64,000 nucleotides of DNA, from assembly GCA_002118135.1 (NCBI GenBank), contig BDIU01000214.1, positions 144,638 through 208,637 of the forward strand, read 5' to 3'. The translations under genes and the position numbers were made by a program. The stretch is from Trebouxia sp. TZW2008 (Eukaryota > Chlorophyta > Trebouxiophyceae > Trebouxiales > Trebouxiaceae). Numbering within the stretch: position 1 is the first letter of the stretch; every line of letters begins with the position of its first letter. The notes beneath the pieces are model-generated. The model saw only the letters and a list, made by a program, of their open reading frames with translations, was not told where the DNA came from and did not search any database. Shown piece after piece: positions 1-14,368 of this stretch.

Positions 1-72
1 ACACATGTCGTGTCAAATCATGTGCATTGTGTTAGTTGTATCAGGCAGGCAGAGAGGCAGGCAGACAGCATG

Positions 73-113
73 ACTGACCGACTGACTGTCTGACTGACTG
101 ACTGACTGACTGA
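73..113. repeat. (ACTG)n microsatellite
   Basis: Tetranucleotide run of gact/actg units, slightly imperfect at its left end. It lies upstream of the Rieske oxygenase ex exons, probably inside an intron of that gene. Confidence 0.8.
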
Positions 114-559
114 GTCTTGCAGCATGTGATGTCATTGCCGTAGTGTGCATATTTGAGCCACTTTCATGCGGAGACTCTCTGCCATAATTACGCAGACAGG
201 CAGAGAGAGCCACCGCAGGAAAGCGTCTCTGACATGATCATTGCAACACTGACATGGCATGCTGCAATGCTTGTGCATCAGCTCCATGCGTCTCTGTCTG
301 CATCTGGACTGTCATGCAAGCAAGCATAAAACATCAAGCTCAGACCCTACTGGCATGCTCATGACGCCAGCGCTCCTGTCTAGCCTGTATCAAGCCTTGC
401 AAAGGCAAATTTTGCAACATGTCTGGAATGAAGGAATTGCAGCTGTCGCCATTACCCAAGCAGCAGCACAAATTGCGCATTGCCAGACGACTGTTGACCT
501 TAAACCCTGCCTGTGATCAACCAGACACTGCGCAGTACTCATTGACTGTCGGTCTCACA

Positions 560-1175
560 ATATGCCTATGGTTTGCTGGGACTGCACGCGCCACACAGAA
601 GAGCGCAACAGCAGCTATTGCATGCACCCTGCTGCATTGCCCATGCAAAGCTGGTCACACTGCACATTTGGAATGCCAGGGTTGTATCCGTCACCCACAG
701 GCGTGCAACTGTAAGTACTGCATGATAGCTGTCCAATTGGTGACTCAAGTGGGCTCAAGTGGGCCACTCAACTGATGTGGTTTGCTGGGACTGCAAGCGC
801 CACACAGAAATACGCAACAGCAGCCACTATCCACACCCAATGCATCACACCCTACAAGGCTGGTCACCCTGCACGTTTGGAATGAAAAGGTTGCAGCTGC
901 CACCCTGAGGCGTACAACAGTGGACTAGGCATACTGCCTGTCTAAATGGTGGTTCGTCATGAAACAGTGTTCCATTGTTGTTGTGTGCTAGAATTTGCAA
1001 ACGTCAAACCGAGGAGCAACAGCAGCTACTACTTGCCAACAAGCATGGACCAACAGCAGACACTGCGCATTACCAATTGACTGTTGACCTCAACTATGCC
1101 TGATGTTTGCTAGGACTGCAAGCGACACACAGAGGAGCGCAACAGCAGCTACTACATGCCAACAAGCATGGATGC
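560..1175 (+). repeat. Degenerate copies of the exon A splice acceptor region
   Basis: A unit containing 'tttgctgggactgcaagcg', then 'cacacagaagagcgcaacag', then 'cagctactac' occurs near 569-640, 776-840, 985-1050 and 1101-1172. The last copy is the real acceptor and start of exon A. The copy at 1011-1049 matches the real junction (1133-1172) almost base for base over about 39 positions, including the start of the coding sequence. This is an intron built partly of duplicated intron/exon boundary. Confidence 0.75.
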
Positions 1176-1974
1176 AGCTGTGGCAGCCTTCAGAACTTGG
1201 ATGAGCCAGACAGCTGGGCCCCTGCCTTTTGCTGTGCCAGACACAACTGAGACTTGGACCAGAAACGCCAGCAGGCACGAGCTACTGAACAGATACACCC
1301 AGCACACCCAGCACTGCAAAAACTGCTCCAAGGTGAGTAGAGTCATCACTGTACCTGCCATGTCTATCATGCCTCCGCTGTGCTGTGGTAAATTGCGTGA
1401 TGCATGTCACTCAGGGGTTGCCGCATGTCTGCATTGGGCAATGCTAGTGGCTGCTGTCTTAGCTCAGCTGCAGAACATGTTGCATCATCTCAAGGATACA
1501 AGATGTATCCTTGAGATGATTCGACGTGTTCTCCAGTTGTACCCAGAGTGCAGCCAGTGACTCTTCTCAAGGCAGACATGATGATGAAGTATGCAGCAGC
1601 CCACGAGACAGTTTAGTTTGCGCAACTGTGCTACTGAGTTGATTCCGTTTTGTTCATGCATTATGTAAGCGATCACAGCTGTGTGCGTATGTGCGCCCGC
1701 TCTCTTACAGTTTCTGTGCCAAGTCTCGCCTGGCAGTCCCAAGCCTGTTGTGTTGTGTCTGCAGGCGCTGCAGGTTTTCACATGGCTGCAAAGAGCTGCT
1801 TTGGGCTTGTTGGCCTTTGCTGCTGTAACCTATGCAGCTTCTGAAGGCGAAAGCCGTGCTGTAGCGCTGAGCAGCCTTATATCTGTTGCCCTGTCTGGCT
1901 TTGCAGCGTGGCGAATCCAGATCGAGCGTCGCAAGTTTCTGTTCATGGACTATGTACATGCTGAGAGATGAGCC
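1146..1974 (+). CDS. PAO/ACD1-like Rieske oxygenase, C-terminal two exons (partial)
   Basis: Only the 3' end of this gene lies in the window. Exon A runs from about 1146 (or 1149) to 1332 and exon B from 1765 to the stop near 1971; the join is phase 0 (TCCAAG|gtgag, tctgcag|GCG). Exon A reads YYMPTSMDAAV, then a variable stretch, then ELLNRYTQHTQHCKNCSK. The 'LLxRYxxHxxxCxxC' pattern is typical of the C-terminus of pheophorbide a oxygenase and related plastid Rieske/mononuclear-iron oxygenases. Exon B encodes two hydrophobic segments (LGLLAFAAVTYAA, ALSSLISVALSGFAAW) and ends FMDYVHAER, like the family's membrane tail. The Rieske and iron-binding domains must lie upstream of base 1. A plastid-membrane role in chlorophyll breakdown or a related oxygenation is inferred from family; the exact substrate cannot be told from this end. 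Confidence 0.7.
1484..1520. repeat. Perfect 15-bp inverted repeat
   Basis: Arms 1484-1498 and 1506-1520 are perfect reverse complements (atcatctcaaggata / tatccttgagatgat) around a 7-base loop. The hairpin lies in the last intron of the Rieske oxygenase gene. I see no target-site duplication that would make it a transposon end. Confidence 0.85.
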
Positions 1975-3022
1975 AGTCTGTCCGTGTTAGCTTTTGTCAA
2001 GTCCCTGAGATTTTTTGTTGAGGGGAGACCCTTACTTGCATGCAAGTTTGATGCCCAGATCCTTGCTCATCGGTAGTATAGTTGCATGGCATTCCTGCAG
2101 GGTTGGCGTACCTTCTGAGAGCGCTCCGGCTTTGAGGTTACTTGAGCTTAGTTATGTTCTTCGAATGCTGTTATTGCTGATTTTCGATTTGTACAGTACT
2201 GAAGATGAACGTTTAGCAGAATGCACCCTGTGAGATAGGGGTTTGTTTTAGCACAAGATTCTGATTGCTCAAGCATGTACCGACTGGCTTGCTCAGCCAG
2301 GGAAGTGTCTTCACAGGGAAGTGCAGAAGCTGAGTCATTTGAGGACTGATTTGGTGCTGCTGTTCTGGCTAGCTAGCCAGAATGTCCCAGACTGGTCAGT
2401 CATGATTTGATAATGAGCTGATGTTTCAATTGTCACTTGATCTTGTTAGCAGGAAGCTGATGTTGTTTAGTTTAGATTGTAGAAAGCAGCAGCTGCTGCT
2501 GCAGCTTTAAGTGTAGCTATAGCTCACGGCCTGCAATGCGTGAATTTGACCTTTGAAATTTTGGAGAAGTGTGCATGCAGAATGTGATTCAAGGCCAGCC
2601 TGCCAGGCTGTAAACATCCTGCTTGCTGATGCGGCATACATGACTCACAGCATAGCATTGCAGCTTCATGCAGGCTCACCTTAAGGTTCGAAAGCTCTGG
2701 AAGACTTACTGCAGTAAATGCTTCCAGAAGATCACTTTTCAGACAGCCAACACATGTGTTGCCATAGTTGCTTCGAAAGAAGCAACATGTTGCTGGTCTG
2801 TATGCATGACATATCTGCATCACAGGTGAGGCAGGGTGTGCAGCCTTCTTCTTCTGCTTGTTATGAAACGTTGCATTCAAAACATGCGGCGACACTTGAC
2901 GTCTACACGGCTTGGAAATTTGAGGTGATTTCGGGCTCGAGGAAATTCGTCGGTGTTAAGCAGGAGGAGCAGCTGTGTTGGGCGAGCCGTTTACCAAGTC
3001 AGCAAGGGCTTGCCTGGGAAAG
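1975..3022. other. Intergenic region, Rieske oxygenase to DHS
   Basis: About 1 kb between two plus-strand genes. It should hold the 3' UTR of the oxygenase and the promoter of deoxyhypusine synthase. Apart from a short CAG/CTG-rich palindromic patch near 2487-2507 I see no supported feature. The short ORFs here do not resemble known proteins. Confidence 0.6.
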
Positions 3023-6049
<3,027 letters not shown>

Positions 6050-6922
6050 GTTACTCACATCACATGTACAACAGCTAGCTGTCTGTGACTATGCAGTTGC
6101 ACGGTGAATGTAGAACTGGTTCGATGAATGCAGAAGGTAACTGTAAGCACCTTTCGGGTTAACAAACCTTTTGCGGCTTCATCACCATGATGTTTTACTC
6201 GTTCAATCGACTAGCCCTTGTAAGCAGTATCAAGCTGCTGCAAATTGTGAGCAATCAGCCCCAGCATTCTCTTGACATTTCAGCAACATGTTGGGGCAAA
6301 CCTCGGACCAGGTGCATGTAGTTGGCTGCCTACAAAGCACTCTTGATGTGTGTCACAGCAAAGCTTTGGCAAAATGCAAAGGGGCGTGAGTGCAATAGAG
6401 CAAGCTTGAAGACGTTGTTGTAGACGCTTTACAAAAGGTCCATCACAAAGAAAAGCCCCATCACAAAGAGAAGCCTTGAAAACTGTATATAGGCTGTTGA
6501 TTATCTGCAGCATCAGGGCAGAGATGTCACACACAGCTCACGCGCTTGCAAACTGGTCACTCAGTACTGCTGCCACTCATCCTCACACAATATCCAAGAT
6601 GCAAGAGTCAACATCTCTGCAATCACACGCTCCCAAAAGAGAGAGAACAGAAAATACCAACCAGCGCAACATAAATACAATCCACCACAACTTTGTGAAG
6701 GGGTAAGGACACACAAAGGTACAGCAAAGCAACAAAATGTAGCAGAATCAGAAAAGAGTAGGAGCAGGCCAAGCTCATGAACTGCTTGACATCTCTCCAA
6801 GGAGGGAACAAGTTCAAACAGTCCCACTATAGTCCCACTAGCAAAAGTTCTAGTACTAAGGTCAGCAAAATCTTCAGAAGCAAGTACAGAGTGACGCCCT
6901 CATCTCAACATCATCGTCAGAT
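6050..6922. other. Convergent 3' intergenic region
   Basis: About 870 bp between the stop codons of DHS (+) and the MYB gene (-). It is expected to hold both 3' UTRs. A short near-duplication of 'catcacaaagaaaagcccc' lies at 6440-6475. Nothing else is supported. Confidence 0.6.
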
Positions 6923-9647
6923 TCAACACAACTGGTGGGTACTGATGTTTGTGTACACAGACTGCAAACATGAGTCATCTGGAGCATCCGCCTCCATGAA
7001 AGCATCAGCTGCTTGCATGAGGGGGTCCACCAAATCTAGGTCAGCCCAGAACTCCTCCTCATCCAGCCCTGCATGATATTTTCAACATTGTCAGACAACA
7101 GGCAAATTGAATCGTGCTGTGCTCAGTTACCGTCGACAATTAAGACAGCCACATGCTCACGCAACAAAGCTGCACTCAGCAATACAGCAGCAACTAGACT
7201 ACACACAAGGGCCAAGAATCGCACGCATCTACTGTGCAATGTGAAATGGTCCCTGACCTGACGGTGCAGCAGATTGCAGACCTGATAAGCAGTACATGCA
7301 GCAAATGACACTGGGCCTCATGATCAACAGCCCACAACATGCAGCAACGAGGGGCCATGCAGCAACAGGGCAATACAACCAGGCAGTACACTCACCAACA
7401 GGCGAGTCCAGGTCAGCACCAGGTGTACAAAGGCTCTCTGGAAGCTGCGCTACTGGCTGGACTGACAGTGTAGACACGGCACTGGGAATGGACTGGAAAC
7501 TAGTGTTGGGCGATGCCAAAGGGGTTGCAGGGGCCATTGCTGCATTCAGCCCTGAGGCAAATGCAGCGTCCACTGGTGAAGGAGACACAGGTGGTAGAAA
7601 AGGCTGGGCTGGATTCAGAGACTGGCAGAAGCCAATAGCGCTGGGTACAGTGTCAGATGTTTTGATAACTTCAGCCAGAAAGGTGCCGTCCAACTGAGAA
7701 CATGGCTGCTGGTCCAAAACGGAGTTCTGTTCACGACGCGAGGCGGAAAAACGTGAAGGAAAATTGGTGGCTGCTGCAGCACGCTGCCATGGCCAAGCAC
7801 CGACTGCAGCTGTGGCGTTTGAGCTTTGCCTGCTGGGCAAAGGACTGTAAGTGCTGGACTGCTGTGGGTTCAGCAGCTTCTGAAGCTGCTGCTGCTGCAG
7901 AGCAACTGCAGCGCTTGACTGTGCATTGCCTGGTAGGCCTTGTGGCAAACCTTGTAACCGGCTGCCAGAGGCTGGCTGGCTGGCTATCTGCTGCAGCATG
8001 TCCATCACAGCAGCCCTGCAACCATGTGCAGGCAAACGTCAGCTGCCTGACTTCTGCAGACTGCGCATTCAGAAACGGGTGAGGAGAGTCTTTGAGCTGC
8101 GTTTGGGGTACGCTGCAGCTGTTGGGCAGGATTGAACTACTCTACAATGTGCAGGGAAGGTGCACTGCAGCAATACTGCAGTGAAGGTTGATGAAAACAT
8201 GAAGGAACAGGTGTATTGACCTACCTAGGCTGAACGGGGATCCCTTGCACTGGAGCGCTGAGGTGCTGCTCCTGCTTTACAGGTGAATTGCCTCCACTGC
8301 TGTTGCAGCACTGAAGGAGTTCCTGCAGTCAAAGGCAACCTCGTCAGCAAAACCCACTTGAACACTTTGTTTGAACAACCTGAATATCAAAGTGAAAGCC
8401 ACAAACAGACAAAATCAGGACAAACAAAACAACTTTGCAGCAGGGCGATAGACATCCACATGACCAGGAGTCTTTAGGAGTCTTGACAAGCCTTACCTGT
8501 GCGCATGAGATGATAGACTGAGTGGGTGGGCTGGTGAAGGATGTGCTTCTGGATGAGAAGCTGCCAAACCTCTGTTGCGGACAGCTCAGTGGCTGACAGT
8601 CAGCAAACTCATGACAGCCTGACCCTGCACCCATAAGCTGAGTGAGCCACAAGTCAAGGGCTTATGCAGCTAAAGATACACCTTGCTGCGTTCTATGCAA
8701 CAGTGCCCTGTGCATCGCGACAGCAACAGCAAAGCGCCTTCTGAGCATCAATCACGGTGTCTGAGGCCAGGGCTGACAATTGTTATAGGCCTGGAAAACC
8801 AGGAAAATGTAAACCCGCCAAGAGGCATCTGACATACCTTCAGCACAGTGCGCCGCAGACGTGACAGGTGGATGGTAGTCCACAGTGGACATGCTGCTGC
8901 TGCTGCCTGCCTGCCTGTGTGATGCACTGAGTTCCTGATCACTGTCAGCACTGCCATCCTGTCCCTCTGATGTCTGCTTGTCACTCCAGCGAGCTTTGCG
9001 CCTTGCTGGAGGTACAACTGCACCAAGACCTTTCTTCTCCAGCCGGATGAAGTGCTTCTGCGCATGGCTGCGAACCTGAAGGTAGTACAGAATTGATGAG
9101 CATGGAGTCATAGGCTGTCACCTATTAAAATTGCTCATGCCCTGATTGTGGGTGTAGAGATATATTTGCAGACTGTCTGACTACGCTATGCCTGCTCAGG
9201 GACTAAAGACTCCAATGCTATTGCTCTGCTGGCTGACACTGCTGTTGAATTTATCAGCACCTTGTGCAACCTTGCTGCAGCACTGTTCTGAAGCCTGACA
9301 TGGGCATGGGCTCTGTGTTGACTGCTATGCTTGTGAGACTGACACGCAAGCTTGCAGTGAACTGCAGCTGAACCAAGATCAGCAAGTATATGTACTGCTC
9401 TGTACCTGAGAAACGCTTCTGGTTCCGACGAAAGAGACGATCTCTTTCCAGTTGCGGCCGAACCTGTAGGGAAATGACGCGGTGATGACGAGGCGTTTGA
9501 GATCGCAAGCGACATCGCTTTGGTGCAGCTGATCACACACCTGTCTATCGCCTCCAAGAACTTTTCGTGCTCATCTTCGCTCCATCTCTCACGGGGCTTA
9601 GTGATTTTGTATGGCTTACGGGACTTGCCAGAACCGGCAGATCGCAT
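6923..9647 (-). CDS. CCA1/LHY/REVEILLE-type single-MYB transcription factor
   Basis: Nuclear DNA-binding protein of the SHAQKYF-class one-repeat MYB family, whose plant members drive circadian-clock and light-regulated genes. Exons on the minus strand: 9541-9647, 9406-9463, 8838-9075, 8497-8624, 8225-8322, 7396-8015, 6923-7068. All joins keep phase and give 464 aa. The MYB repeat is split over exons 1-3: KPYKITKPRERWSEDEHEKF, then RFGRNWKEIVSFVGTRSVSQ, then VRSHAQKHFIRLEKKG. The rest is low-complexity and rich in Ser, Gln and Ala (exons 4-6), which could serve for activation. It ends in an acidic, hydrophobic segment (LDEEEFWADLDLVDPL) resembling an activation domain. The start ATG at 9647 gives MRSAGSGKS; an in-frame ATG at 9695 is also possible. 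Binding to evening-element-like sites is inferred from family only. Its role in this alga is not shown by the sequence. Confidence 0.88.
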
Positions 9648-10537
9648 CACAAAGCTGATTTTGCAGTGACAGAAGCAGCGGCGAGGCCTCGACACGCGCT
9701 AGAAACTACACTTCCACAAAGGTCACTGACTGCAGGGCAGGACTGCTGAAGTACGATCTAGACTGCGGCTTCCGTTACTGCTCGCTACAAGTGTACATAT
9801 AAAGATCCGACTACTCAGATGTTCAGCACGCCATGATTGAAACGGTGTCGAAGACAGTCGACACAGCGGAGTTCAGACGCCGCGGAGTTCAGACGCCGAT
9901 GGCAACAACACACGGAGGCGAGCTGACCCAGCACGGCGCATACGGAGCTGCGCTGACCCAGCACGCCGTCCAATCTGAACTTGCAGTCGTAATTTGCAGC
10001 TTCTTCTTTAGGCAAGCAACTAGTGGCCTACAGCTCTCATGCCTGCTCATGCGGGAGCAGGCTGGAACATGGCAATGAAGGATCGAACGCATGTTCGCCT
10101 TTCAGGAAATTGACTCTGCTCAAACACCTGACTATCATAGTATAGAGTGTGACCTCGCTTTCTGCATGCAGCATGTGCTCTCCACATGATGAGTGGACAA
10201 TGCGATAGACTCTTTCACGAAAGTGTAGACATGTGCTGCATGCATAATCGTACATGTCGTGCAAGGACTGTGTGTCTTGTATGACTTCAAGAGCCCCCAA
10301 AGGAGTTCAGGCAGAGTCTCGCTTTAGAATTCACAGCATCCCCACAAGCACCATTTGCACGCTTACAGATGATGTCAATACCACGTTTCTCTAGCACACA
10401 GTCAACAACTGAGTCAAACGTACAGATATTGTCATAGTGTCACACAATTTGTTGCTCACCATGAAGGCTTTTGCGGGTCTGCTGTCGGCCGCTTTTGGAA
10501 CAGCATGCCCAGGCTATCTCTACTCACATCACAATGT
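9648..10537. promoter_or_regulatory. MYB promoter region with 16-bp tandem repeat
   Basis: About 890 bp between the MYB start (-) and the cpFtsY stop (-). It should hold the MYB promoter and 5' UTR and the cpFtsY 3' UTR. A perfect tandem pair of 'gcggagttcagacgcc' sits at 9866-9881 and 9882-9897, followed by two copies of 'gctgacccagcac' near 9921 and 9952. A regulatory role is inference. Confidence 0.45.
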
Positions 10538-13500
10538 TTAGCGTGCACTTTTGTTTGATTTTCCTTTTGCAGGGAACAGTGCTTCCACAAACCGTTCACC
10601 ATCAAATGGCTGCAAATCAGCCACTGTTTCCCCAACTCCCACAAATTTGATTGGCAGCCCTAGCTCATCCACTACACTCACAACTGCGCCGCCTCGTGCG
10701 GTACCATCCAGTTTTGTCAGAATTACGCCTGTCAGCTTGACAGTCTCGTTGAACTGTCGTGCCTGATTGAGCATGTTGAGACCTGCACAACATATTGCAA
10801 ATGAGTGGTGCTGATTTCCCAATCAATTGAAAATGCTGCAACTACAGTTTCAGTACCCTGGGCCCTGAGCGTTAGTCACAATTTTTGGGAACAGACTTGT
10901 TTGCAGACAGCTTCAGATCCGTTTGACTCATTTACTGAGGCATACAACTGTTTTGGAATTGCATTATAGGACATGATGCAACAGGCTTGTTGGCAGCGCA
11001 AATAGGACTGCAGCTGAGTGGATTTGATTTCTGATCCAACAGAAATGCTTCAACTGCACTTTCAGCACCCTTGACAACTACACCAAATGCTAGCCATGAT
11101 GTCAGAGGTGCAGAGTTGATGGCAGGGCGTACCTGTTGTACCATCCAAGACAAGCAGTGTCTCATGAGGCGCCTTTGCAAGCCGCTTGCTAAGAGCCCTT
11201 CTGCATTTGGCTAGCTCCTCCATCAGGCCAAAGTTTGTGTGCAACCGCCCACTTGTGTCACAGATGACCACCTCGTATCCTTCCTTTATTGCCTGCACAT
11301 ACCAGAAATTTGGCTGTTTCCCCTGCTAATGCTGTGAGCATGGGGATCCATATGCGGGCATCACGTGTGCAAGGTCTTTGAGCCCAACTAGTATGTGCTG
11401 GTTATCACTGGTCATTACATCATCAGTCAACTGTGTACAAGGACCTTTCCGCCCTTCATGTCCAATATGATTGGTTTAGGTAAGCGCATGGCCGCACTGG
11501 TTGGAGGCGTTTGATTGCTTCTACACGTACCTAGTTGGGCCTGCTGAGCCTGCCTAGCCCACGTTCCTGATGAAATGAATTATGCACTAGCAATCAATCA
11601 ATCATTGTTTAACTGTCTTAGGAACCCAGCAGGGGGTCATGAAGACAACGTCAGGAACAAGCACAGTTGAGCCAAAAAGGCTTTGAAGAAAAATTTGTCA
11701 GTTTGGGGCAATGTTGTGTTCATCTTGAAAGAAAAACAAAACCCCACCTTTGCCTTCCCTCATGGTAATTGACAAACTAAATTATATCATGTGTGCAAGC
11801 TGGTATGGCAAGGCATGTGAAGAGGGCGAAACAACAGCTGCATGCACGGCAGCTAGCCAGAGCTGCAATTTATGAGCACAACAGTGCTTTGGCACAGCAC
11901 GACATCCTCAACAGCAAGCTGTGTCAATGAACTTGCAATCTGCGGCAGGGCCTTGCTTGTATGCAAGTTTTGTGCTTACCCTGTCCACTGACTGATAGAG
12001 GACATTGTTTGGCCGTGCATTCTCTCCGTCAATCTTGTGTACATCTACCCCGCTGCGGTCTGCCCAAAGCTGCAGCTGCTCAGCAGCTGCTGCACGAAAT
12101 GTGTCTCCAGCAGCCAGCAACACCTGCATGCAGCTGTTTTGCTGACTTGATAGATTGTCAATTGCATGCAGCTGTTCCGTCGACTTGCTGGGTTGTGAAC
12201 TACATGCAACTGTTGGGTACTTGATAGGTTGTCGATTGTATGCAGCTATTGTAGTGACGGGATATTTTGTGACGAATGCACCTTTCAGACATGCACCCAG
12301 CTGAGCACACAACAAAGCACCTGAGCAACAATGTAACACCTGCATGCAGCTACTTTGTTGACTTGATCAATCGTGACCAAGGCATTGCAAGGACACTGTC
12401 CTCAGCTGAACACACAGCACAGCATGTGAGCAACACATCGGGCATTGATGAGCCGGCGTCAACATGCACACATGCTCCGACTGCGTGCAACGATGCTCAT
12501 GCTACATTGCTGACACAGACATCAAATGCAGGTGCCAGTCCTTGTCTGCAGAAGGATTGCAGATGCAAGCCTTGTAGCAATACCTGACACCTTGACATTT
12601 TCTGAACTGAACTGACTTGTGTGCAGAGCACGTGCAAGCATCATAGCAATGACAGAAACATTGACGCTCTCTAAGGACTTATGTGCAACGCAGGTGCAAG
12701 CATGATAGCAGTGACAGACACTTTGACTCTTGCTGAGTCAAAGTCATGTGCAAAGCGAGTGCAAGCATACTGGCAGTGACATGCACCTTGACATTCTCTG
12801 AGTCGAATTTGTGTGCTAGCTTGCCAATTGTGGTCGTTTTGCCTCCTCCATTGACTCCAACAATCAAAATCACACCAGGCGGCTCATCACCAAGATTGAG
12901 ATCTGAGCTGCCACCTCTCGCTTGCAACAGCTGCAAGATAGACTGCTTCAATGCGTCGCGTATCTGCTCCCCACTTTTGATCTTTCCTTGCTTAACTTGG
13001 TTGCGGATCTGGTCCACGACCTTCAGGGCTGTTTTTGGACCAAAGTCAGCTGACTGCAGCTTTGCACTGCTTGAGTGAGTGCAGATTCATGTGCGCGTCA
13101 GACTGTGCCTATGAGATAGAGAGCAGCAATGCCTGCTGGGCGAGCTGATTGGAGCTGCAATCCAGGCATACTTACTATCAAAGCTTCTTCTAGTTCTTCT
13201 AAGGTGTCGTCAGCATCTTCCAGTGACCAATACGCGAACAGCTCTTCCACAACCTGCATAACCATCTAGGTCAGGGTTTATGACAAGTCACTGTATAAAG
13301 CAAGCAGCATGACTGCAAGTGTGAAAAAAGCTGGAATATGCATCAAGTCAAGAAACACTTACACCAAGGCGCTCTCGTGTTTTTGAGGTCCCACTAAAGA
13401 TCCTGTCAAGATCGCCCTGTGCTTTTTCCTTGAGCACTCGGCCAAGCTTCTGTATGAGACCTGGGCTTGTAGCACACACCTGCATCGCACGGGCCACCAT

Positions 13501-13764
13501 TGCAAAGCGTATAGCCTAGCCAGTGCAGATCTGTATGTCCAAGTTTACCTGTTTTTGCAGCCTGTGACGGTGCAAATGCTGTGATCGCAATCTGTGTTGA
13601 GGAGGCAGGGAGCGGCTGAAACAGCTCAAGTTTGTGCTGGGAATGGGGACGGAATGAGTGCCAACCCCGCTAGCACAAGGCATGTCGTGCTCGCAATGCA
13701 CAGCAGAGGGTGACGGTACTATGCTACGTTCCCATGCTGCGGCACGGTCGCAACGCCGAGGCAA
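10538..13764 (-). CDS. Chloroplast SRP receptor GTPase cpFtsY
   Basis: Stromal and thylakoid GTPase that docks cpSRP54 and light-harvesting proteins at the Alb3 insertase. Exons: 13549-13764, 13363-13479, 13176-13253, 12787-13053, 11980-12123, 11133-11292, 10538-10782. All are in phase, giving 408 aa. Exon 1 encodes a Ser/Arg/His-rich leader that looks like a transit peptide. The helical N domain follows (SKTRERLG, LEDADDTLEELEEALI, SADFGPKTALK). The G domain shows GVNGGGKTTT (P-loop), AAGDTFRAAAAEQL (insertion-box region), CDTSGRLHTNF (G3), LTKLDGTARGG (G4) and FVGVGETVADLQPFD at the end. Length and order match plant cpFtsY, not the bacterial form with its acidic A domain. Intron 4 carries copies of the exon 4 end. 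Confidence 0.95.
12595..12830 (-). repeat. Copies of cpFtsY exon 4 end and donor inside intron 4
   Basis: On the plus strand four units of about 62-67 bp repeat the pattern 'cac(c)ttgacattctctgag' ... 'cttgtgtgc' ... 'gtgcaagcat' ... 'gcagtgac', starting near 12590, 12658, 12718 and 12784. The last unit runs across the real donor (12786/12787) into the coding sequence. The intron side therefore contains three worn copies of the exon/donor junction. A second array of about 40-bp units built on 'catgcagctgtt' lies at 12124-12250, by the acceptor. Confidence 0.75.
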
Positions 13765-14368
13765 TTCAGGCTAATGAAATCAACTGAAAGCGGCACTTGC
13801 TGCGCGAGGTTGCCGACGCTCTGCAATGCCAAGCTCTCTGCTCTGCTAAAGAAGATAGAACGGCACTACGATATCGACAAGCCTAGAAGTCTAAAGCGCT
13901 GTTGTCCATGCCAGGTGGCCCATGGGCTTGATATGAATCTACTCAGTTTGCAGATTGGACTCCAACGATTGTTACACTGAGAAGATCTGACTGCCGCTCC
14001 TGTTGACAGGATAGAGTCTTTGTCTTGCAAAGTTGCCAACGTTTGGTATGATCTGCTGACAACAGTCCTCACAGCATAACCAGAAAGAAAAGTCTAGGCG
14101 ACGCAACTGGCCATGGGCGTCATGCATTATGTATGCAGGCGTGGATAGCAGATCCACACGTTTTAGTACTCATCAAATTCATTGATCAAGCACAAACATT
14201 AGTACTGACTGAATCTGCAGTAGCGAGCAAAATTTTGGCTCACAAAGCACAGCTTGCCACATTGTGCTTCAGCTGTATACAGCCAAAGCTCATGTAGGCA
14301 GCGCCAGCTGAGCTTATGGCTACAGCTAACTGCAGCTTGACCTACTGCAACAAAAAGCCTTGTGTGAC
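13765..14368. other. Intergenic region, cpFtsY promoter and HAUS2 3' end
   Basis: About 600 bp. It should hold the cpFtsY promoter (gene reads left) and the 3' UTR of the augmin gene. I see no RNA gene or repeat here. Confidence 0.55.
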
